A DNA stretch of 64,000 nt. Source: Chenopodium formosanum (taxonomy: Eukaryota > Streptophyta > Magnoliopsida > Caryophyllales > Amaranthaceae). Below the pieces are notes generated by a model. That model did no database searches. It was not told the DNA's origin and saw nothing but the letters and a program-made list of their open reading frames with translations. The stretch is taken from assembly GCA_024500155.1 (NCBI GenBank), contig CM044867.1, positions 25,803,632 to 25,867,631 of the forward strand, read 5' to 3'. The position numbers were made by a program, and so were the translations under genes. This document shows, piece after piece, positions 59,301 to 64,000 of the stretch. Position 1 is the first letter of the stretch. Every line of letters starts with the position of its first letter.

Positions 59301-61149
59301 CTCTACATATGTGCCATTTCTGATTAGCATAAAAAGCAAATATCATACCTCATAACACCAACAACGAGCTACATTTCTTATAGTATAGCCACCTCCACCA
59401 ACCAGCAGTAGCGGGACATTGAAGGATCTCATGTATTTGACGCACTCTGCATGACCTCTGATGGAGAGGTTAAAACAGCCCAATCTGTCACCGGACAAAG
59501 AATCAGCACCACATTGCAGGACAACAGCCCCAGGTTTAAAAACCTCCATTACTTTTCCCATAATGGGCCTAAACAATGATTGGTAGCTCTCATCATCAAT
59601 ACCATCATCTAAGGGCACATTGAGAGAATAATACTTTCCCTTTCCATATCCAATATCACGAATATCTCCTGTCCCAGGAAAATAATCTCCAAATTTGTGA
59701 AAAGACACTGTCATGACCCTATCTGTCGTATAAAAAGCCTCTTCTACACCATCTCCGTGGTGTATATCAATGTCCACATACAATACACGCTGCAATATTT
59801 CAAATTAGTATTAGCTTCGGAATTTTGCCTATCATGGTTCTAAAAAAAAAATTTATCATAAAAAATTAAAAAAAAAAAATAAAAACACATAATATCAGCA
59901 CCGATATAGTGCAGAACACCTAAAAGAGCTCAATTTATAATTTAAACCAGGCTTTTCACACTTTACATTTTTTTAGTATTAGCTTATGCATTATGCTTGT
60001 ATACTATGGTTCTGATTCAAAAAACACATAATATCAGCACCGATATAGTGCAAAACACCTGAAGTATATAGGCCAATGAGTGAATTCTTTGGGCAAGAGA
60101 AAACAGATACAAAATAGCTACTGAAGATAGCACTACTATGATTGAAAACACAATTGTTTCTTAGTTGCTGGCTCTGCCATAAACCATGTCAAAAAGGTTC
60201 TAAATGGTTTATTAATGGATTCTGAAATATCTAGACAGGTTATATGATGGAACAATCTCTTCCATAGGAATTTGGTTTCCAACCCATCAAGTATAGCATC
60301 ATTTTTTTATTATACAAGAATGCTCACAGCAAAAGAATCTAAAGAACATGTAACTTGGACATCTAATCATTTTTTTATAAATCCAACTAAGTAGCTAGTG
60401 ACCAATTGCGAAAAGCAATTAAATATTTCTAGTCAATAACCTTCTGATAAAAGCTTTTATCAAGGCTAAAAAGCTATATCATTATCATATAATCTTAAAA
60501 CGGCCAAGTAACCAATTGTAGTATTCACCATCAAAGACCATAATATCGTACACAAAAGAAATACCTTCATAAACATTTATAAATTAAAATCATGAAAGAC
60601 GGTGAAGATCACTTCTCTCACCTCATGCACTTTGAGAAGTTCCAAAATTGCCAAAACAATATCATTCACATAACAGAACCCAGAAGCCTCGCACTTTTTC
60701 GCATGGTGCAAGCCACCTGCCCAATTAATCGCAATGTCACAAAGCCCATGGTTCAATTTGACCGCACCACCAACTGAACCGCCAGCATAAGTCTGACAAA
60801 ACGAGTACAAGCCATCAAATACAGGACAATCTTCACCAACATTAAATCTCTTCAACTGCCTCAATTGATCCTGTTGCGTTTCAGGGGTAATGCACCTAAG
60901 GAAGGTGACATAATCATCGGCGTGGAATCTACAAAGATCTCTATCTCTTGCAGGTACAGGCTTAAGCACTTGCATATGTTGAAGCAGACCATAATGAGCT
61001 AATAAAGCATGTGTCATACGAATTCTATGCGGCTTCATCGGGTGACCTTGGCCGTAGTAATAATTCCCAACTTCCGGGTCATAGAAATACGAAACTTTAC
61101 GTTTCACTCCGTCTGGTCCAGACGGAAGCGAATTACCTCCTGAGTCCAT
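45312..61149 (-). CDS. HDA19: Histone deacetylase HDA19-like, class I RPD3 type
   Basis: Removes acetyl groups from histone lysines in nuclear co-repressor complexes. Coding exons on the minus strand are 61149..60622, 59789..59349, 54351..54121, 49013..48943, 48839..48779, 45590..45516 and 45410..45312, all GT-AG and phase-consistent, giving 501 aa, the length of Arabidopsis HDA19. The catalytic His pair is 148-149 (GGLHHAKK); zinc ligands are D184 and H186 (DIDIHHGDG) and D272 (CGADSL); the catalytic Tyr is 311 (GGGGYTIRN). The variable C-terminal tail is acidic and then basic (DSDMEVDDD, RSRVKRE), as in plant HDA19 proteins. The three large introns (3.2, 5.1 and 5.0 kb) hold MITEs, MULE-like elements and LINE copies without hitting splice sites. 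No coding defect is seen. A paralogue of HDA6 type is less likely because of the MDSGGNSL start and the tail. Confidence 0.93.
46421..46467 (+). mobile_element. RTE-type LINE or partner SINE 3' end fragment
   Basis: TTAGCCAACCCCAGATCATT...GGGACCAAGGCTTTGTTGTTGT is the characteristic 3' end of plant RTE LINEs with a (TTG)n tail. Compare the related 3' end of the LINE at 56962..59146. Only the tail is present. Confidence 0.6.
47200..47424. mobile_element. Stowaway MITE
   Basis: CTTCTTCCGTTTTTTAATTA at the left and AAAAACGGAGGAAG at the right are inverted repeats, flanked by TA on each side. GATGCATCACTTTCT is repeated inside the left arm. The interior contains (CT)n at about 47286..47360. TA duplications and the CTYCxTCCGT end fit Tc1/mariner-derived Stowaway elements. 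Confidence 0.85.
48214..48641. mobile_element. Inverted-repeat element rich in GGTCCGG/CCGGACC
   Basis: Left end TAGGGCTGTACCGG and right end TTTTTGTACACCCCT are imperfect inverted repeats. Inside, the words GACCTGAAT, AGGTCCGG and AAGGACCGGA recur many times on both strands. The family is not identified; a clear target duplication was not found. Confidence 0.5.
49014..54120 (-). other. Deacetylase intron, 5.1 kb
   Basis: No gene recognised on either strand. Visible are an A/T tract at 49132..49168 and a (GAA)n microsatellite at about 53218..53239. Short frames here do not match known proteins. Confidence 0.65.
54680..55664. mobile_element. MULE-like element in a deacetylase intron
   Basis: Inverted arms: left TTGTCAAAAAAATCTTTTAA (from 54688) and right TTAAAAGATTTTTTTGACAA (ending about 55656), plus continuing weaker similarity inward. 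TATAATTTA before (54671..54679) and TATAATTTT after (55665..55673) form a 9-bp duplication with one mismatch, the Mutator hallmark. The core is C-rich on the left and G-rich on the right, as in the nested MULE-like element at 10570..11696. Confidence 0.75.
55850..56195 (+). pseudogene. 3' fragment of an RTE LINE ORF2, plus strand
   Basis: The translation RQRWLGQVRQRPES, VEEWDHGGVKRGRG, MTWLEGIRKDMKFMDL and LVDDYME matches the C-terminus of the LINE at 57029..59146 on the other strand. It ends with the RTE tail GACCCCACTTATGGGATGAA and GGCTTAGGTTGAT. The 5' part is missing, and a poly-T insertion splits it at 55997. Confidence 0.85.
55983..56032. mobile_element. Minute poly-A insertion with a 14-bp target duplication
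   Basis: ACCGAAAATGACTT occurs at 55983..55996 and again at 56019..56032, with a T run plus GAAGAAAGA between. The LINE elsewhere in the intron has one copy of the corresponding site. This is the structure left by an extremely truncated retroposed transcript inserted on the minus strand. Confidence 0.6.
56196..56961. other. Deacetylase intron segment between two LINE copies
   Basis: AT-rich; nothing recognised. Confidence 0.5.
56962..59146 (-). pseudogene. 5'-truncated RTE-type LINE with nearly complete reverse transcriptase
   Basis: A 705-codon open frame (57029..59146) encodes the RT half of a LINE ORF2. RT motifs in order: GPDGVPIEAW, NYRGIKLMSH, QFGFMPGRST, FIDLEKAYDKVPR with the first catalytic Asp, GLHQGSALSP, and FADDIVL with the catalytic pair. 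The C-terminal RTE segment ends VDDYTE. The apurinic endonuclease domain that should precede it is absent, so the copy was truncated on insertion somewhere near 59100. The 3' end reads GGGATTAAGGCTTTGATTGA with a (TGAT)n tail at 56965..56982. Inserted opposite to the other RTE fragment and in the same orientation as the deacetylase. The long open frame suggests recent insertion. Confidence 0.88.
59790..60621 (-). other. Deacetylase first coding intron, 832 bp
   Basis: Contains an internal duplication (59806..60061) and otherwise AT-rich DNA. Confidence 0.7.
59806..60061 (+). repeat. Imperfect tandem duplication inside a deacetylase intron
   Basis: TAGTATTAGCTT occurs at about 59806 and 59974, TATCATGGTTCT pairs with TACTATGGTTCT, and ATAATATCAGCACCGATATA occurs at about 59888 and 60027. 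The second unit is internally shorter, giving offsets of 168 and 139 bp. Confidence 0.8.
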
Positions 61150-61152
61150 CAC

Positions 61153-61510
61153 CTAATCAATGGACAAATGGGTAACAATTCCTAACAAGATTGTAAATTT
61201 AGCGCACCCAAAACATTCAAAATTAAAATGAAATCAAACGCAACAAAAATAAAACATTCGAATGTCTCGGATTAACGATGTCATCCATTACTATATGCAC
61301 TTGAATATTAACAACCAAATGTAATACTTTGAGTAGATAATTACGAGTATAGTAAACTACTTCACATGAAAATGTTGCTCCAATAGCTTATAGATGTGTC
61401 ATGAATGCATTTGAATTTTCGAACCCTAAACTTACTACACTGACAATTGAATTAAACCCTAGATTGTGAAATTGATACGATGATTACAAAAGGAAACAAT
61501 AGCAGCTTAC
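61153..61510 (-). other. 5' UTR intron of the deacetylase
   Basis: Donor GTAAGC after 61511 and acceptor GATTAG ending at 61153; the coding exon then starts GTGATGG with the ATG at 61149. Its donor-proximal part is similar to the SufC 5' UTR intron. Confidence 0.75.
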
Positions 61511-61660
61511 CTCAGAAGCTATTTCAATGGACGATTCAGGAATTAGAGGGCGCTTCAATGGAGATCGTCAAGTGCGCTCCAATGGAGAATGAACTGAAAT
61601 AGAGAGGAAGAGGAGGTAGGGCTACGCTCATCTAGCAAAATCTTTTTTTTAGAATGAAAG
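61511..61660 (-). promoter_or_regulatory. Deacetylase non-coding first exon and promoter-proximal region
   Basis: The minus-strand exon ends AGCTTCTGAG at the GTAAGC donor. It contains two CATTGRAGCGCxC units, as at the SufC promoter. No clear TATA box; a T/A-rich stretch lies at about 61642..61652, where SufC has its TATA. Confidence 0.55.
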
Positions 61661-61703
61661 TTTTAAGGGATACCAAGTATTACTTAACTTGAATTATTTT
61701 TTT

Positions 61704-62182
61704 TTATTTTGCAAATTGCAATCATTTTAAAATAAAAGTGCAAATTGCAGATCAAAAGTTCTTATAAATTGTAAATTACAATCGATTTAATTTTTTAATC
61801 AGTTTACATGTCGAAAAAATTTTGGATTAGGTTTAAAAGGCTATTTTAGTCCTTAGGAGTCCGAATTTCGCTCGAAATTAGCAAAAAAAAATAACGTGAC
61901 TCGTTTTGCGTAACAAAAATATAACGATTTGTGGAAAACTGTAAAAATAAGACACTTGTGTTACTTTTTTCTAATTCCGAGCTCAATTCGGATCCTTAAA
62001 AGCTATAATAGCCCCTAAAACCCTAACCGAAGATTTTTCGACATATAAACCGTTGAAAAAGTTGAATCGGGCTGCAATTAACAATTTATACGAACTTTTG
62101 GGATGCAATTTGCAATTTTTTTTTAAAATGGCTGAAATTTGCAAAATACGAACTTTAAATGGCTGCAATTTGCAAATTTTCC
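61704..62182. mobile_element. MULE-like MITE upstream of the deacetylase
   Basis: Almost the whole element is an inverted repeat: TTTTGCAAATTGCA at the left and GGCTGCAATTTGCAAATTTT at the right, with ACATGTCGAAAAAATTTTGG answering GAAGATTTTTCGACATATAA. TATTTTTTT flanks both ends (61695..61703 and 62183..62191), a 9-bp duplication, though of low complexity. A transcript would form a long hairpin. Confidence 0.7.
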
Positions 62183-62531
62183 TATTTTTTTAGAATGATT
62201 TTTTTTTATTCTCTATTGCATTTCTTTATTCAAATTATGGTTTTATATAGAATAGAAATCATTTTTACGAAATTAAACTTACTTTTTCTAAACTGAAATT
62301 ATTGTTGTTGATGAATTGAAATTATTTTTAATGAAGGGAATTGAAGTGAAATAACTGAATATTACTCTGTACTTTTGCAGTGTTATAAGATGAAGTTAAC
62401 AAGATCTTATAAAATATCAATTTTCCATGTATCCTTTCATTTTCTCAAATACTATTTCCACACACCTAAATAGCTAAACCTAGAAATAATAGACACGACC
62501 TGAACTCAACCTAAAAAATTAAATAAGTTAA
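62183..62531. other. Upstream intergenic DNA
   Basis: AT-rich, no gene seen. Confidence 0.4.
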
Positions 62532-62970
62532 GCCTGGTTTACTTCACCTTTTTTTTGCTGAACTGAAATTATTAAATTAAATTATCTTTATTAAACTTAT
62601 GTTGGTTTTACTGAACTTAAATTATTTTGTCCGATTCTATATTATTTTTCTTCTTTATAATTATCGATTTTTACAAAACTAAATTGATTTTATTGAACTA
62701 AACTAATTTTTATTAAATTAAAATTATTTTTACTAAATATTACTTTTTAAAGGTGAACTATAGGTAAGGTTGAGAATTTCAACCTGAAAAATGACTTGTG
62801 TTTCTCGAAATATTAACTAAGGTCGATCCGAGTTATATCAAACTCAATCTGATAACTTATTCATTAAATTAGGTCAGGCCAGACCAAATAATAAAAATTC
62901 AAATCAGACCAGATCAGACCTTATTAAAATCAGATCAGATCTCCTTATTTCAGGTGAAGAGAACAAGTCC
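62532..62970. mobile_element. Tourist-like element
   Basis: Starts GCCTGGTTTACTTCACC and ends GGTGAAGAGAACAAGTCC, imperfect inverted repeats flanked by TAA (62529..62531 and 62971..62973). The inside has CTGAACTGAAATTATT-type words and AATCAGATCAGA repeats. Related by its ends to the two MITEs at SufC. Confidence 0.6.
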
Positions 62971-62996
62971 TAAGGGTAACTTATTTATTTTTCTCT

Positions 62997-63200
62997 TCAC
63001 CCACCTACACTAGGGGTGTTCAAAAATACCCAACCCGCTGACCTGCCGATTCGATAAATTTAAATGGGCATTTTTTTTGTTTTTTCCAAATTTAATGGAC
63101 CGGGTACTCAACCCGGTAAAAAAGAAGTCTAGCGGGTTGGGTCATGGGTCGCCACTGGGCTAGCCTATGTGTTAGGCGGGTACCCGCTGACCCGCTACCA
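62997..63200. repeat. ACCCG/CGGGT-rich dispersed repeat
   Basis: Begins CACTAGGGGTGTTCAAAAAT and repeats ACCCGCTGACC and GCGGGTTGGGTC on both strands, like the element at 48214..48641 in style but not sequence. No second end found. Confidence 0.4.
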
Positions 63201-64000
63201 TTTTTTATTAATTTTAAATACATAGTATATTTGGGAGCTCAAGCTAATTCGAATATACGGCGTGCTGTAATTATTTGGTGCTTTTTCGGTAACTTCCCTT
63301 CTCACTGAAGTTTCTGGTGTCTTCTTGCCTTCTTCCTACTGTATTACCCTTTTAAAACTGATTTTTCCCTTTTTTTTCTTCTTTTTCTGTTAACCCCCAA
63401 ACCAAACACTTCCCGTTTGTTATCTATTATGTTTTCGTTTTTTATGTTTTACTCATGTTCCTTATTGGTTGTTACTCAGATTATTATTCCTCTTTGGAAC
63501 TTGGGTTTTTTGAACTTGTTTAAGTTCTTTGTTATGGGTACACTTTTGTGTATCCTTGGTATTTTTTTGATCCTACCTCCATGTACCCCCTTCTGGAGTT
63601 ATGCTTGTCTTTTAATTTTTTATATGTTGACTTTTCATTGCTTAACCACCATATGCCCTTCTTGTGCTCTTCCTCTTTTGTTTACTCGCATATGTTTCTT
63701 TTAAATATTTATCCTATCTTATATGGTATTACTCTTGAGTTGTGTACTCCCTATTCTTCTCTTTATTTGACTCTCTCTTGTTCCTTTCCTTGTTACATTC
63801 TCTTTTTATTGGATAATTTTTTAAGTTTTAGTTACACTCATTCTTGCACTCTGAAATTCTGGTTTGTTTCAATGATATGATTCTAAGCTGCGTGCCCTTC
63901 CTCCTCTATATATACTAACTTATGGATTTTTTTAGGTTCCTTTGTTCTCTTATGGAGCGTGACATGTGGCAAATTTTTGCATGCCTCTCTTTCATGCCTT
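63201..64000. other. T-rich tail of the window, nothing recognised
   Basis: Pyrimidine-rich DNA. Two overlapping hydrophobic frames (63417..63704 and 63548..63880, plus) follow from the T content and show no known domain; the first does not begin with ATG. I do not call a gene. Confidence 0.5.

Noticed and set aside
63417..63880. Hydrophobic membrane-protein-like frames at the right end
   Set aside because: T-rich DNA gives Phe/Leu/Ser-rich translations; the two frames overlap, the first lacks an ATG start, and no family is recognised.

Overview
This is a stretch of plant nuclear chromosome from a eudicot; the species cannot be fixed from the sequence. The evidence is AT-rich DNA with GT-AG introns, a plastid SufC-type ATPase gene carrying a transit-peptide-like leader, a plant class I histone deacetylase of the HDA19 type, and plant transposon families (Tat-type Ty3/gypsy, Copia, Cassandra-like, Helitron, MULE-, Tourist- and Stowaway-like elements, RTE LINEs).

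Only two host genes are supported, both on the minus strand. ABCI6/SufC (coding 8110..15538, six coding exons, 340 aa) encodes the ATPase of the plastid SUF iron-sulfur scaffold. An HDA19/RPD3-type deacetylase (coding 45312..61149, seven coding exons, 501 aa) carries all class I catalytic residues. Both have a non-coding first exon and a 5' UTR intron, and their first exons, splice donors and promoter-proximal DNA are clearly similar to each other although the genes are unrelated. This is the most unusual host-gene feature here.

Layout. 1..172: end of a Cassandra-like LTR with a 5S rRNA segment. 173..8109: AT-rich intergenic DNA with a 310-bp duplication, Helitron ends, a 48-bp tandem repeat and a long (TA)n tract. 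8110..16303: SufC; its last intron holds a Harbinger-like element with a MULE-like element nested inside, and its promoter lies between two Tourist-like MITEs. 16970..42146: a nest of LTR elements, namely a probable old solo LTR, split by a Copia element (target duplication AAATC), whose 3' LTR is split by a 2.8-kb solo LTR (GCTGC), itself split by a 12.5-kb Tat-type Ty3/gypsy element (GAAAA). 42147..45311: intergenic repeats. 45312..61660: the deacetylase gene, with introns stuffed with MULE, Stowaway and RTE LINE copies. 61661..64000: its upstream region, with two further inverted-repeat elements and an unidentified T-rich tail.

The gypsy element is the most informative mobile element. It has gag-protease, then an in-frame UAG followed by CAA CUA (the tobamovirus-type readthrough context), then reverse transcriptase, RNase H, a second archaeal-type RNase H and integrase. 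On the opposite strand lies a five-exon antisense gene, followed by a 66-bp tandem array and the 3' LTR. One nonsense codon in RT and one in the antisense gene suggest that this young copy is defective. Percent identities were judged by eye; no alignments or searches were run.
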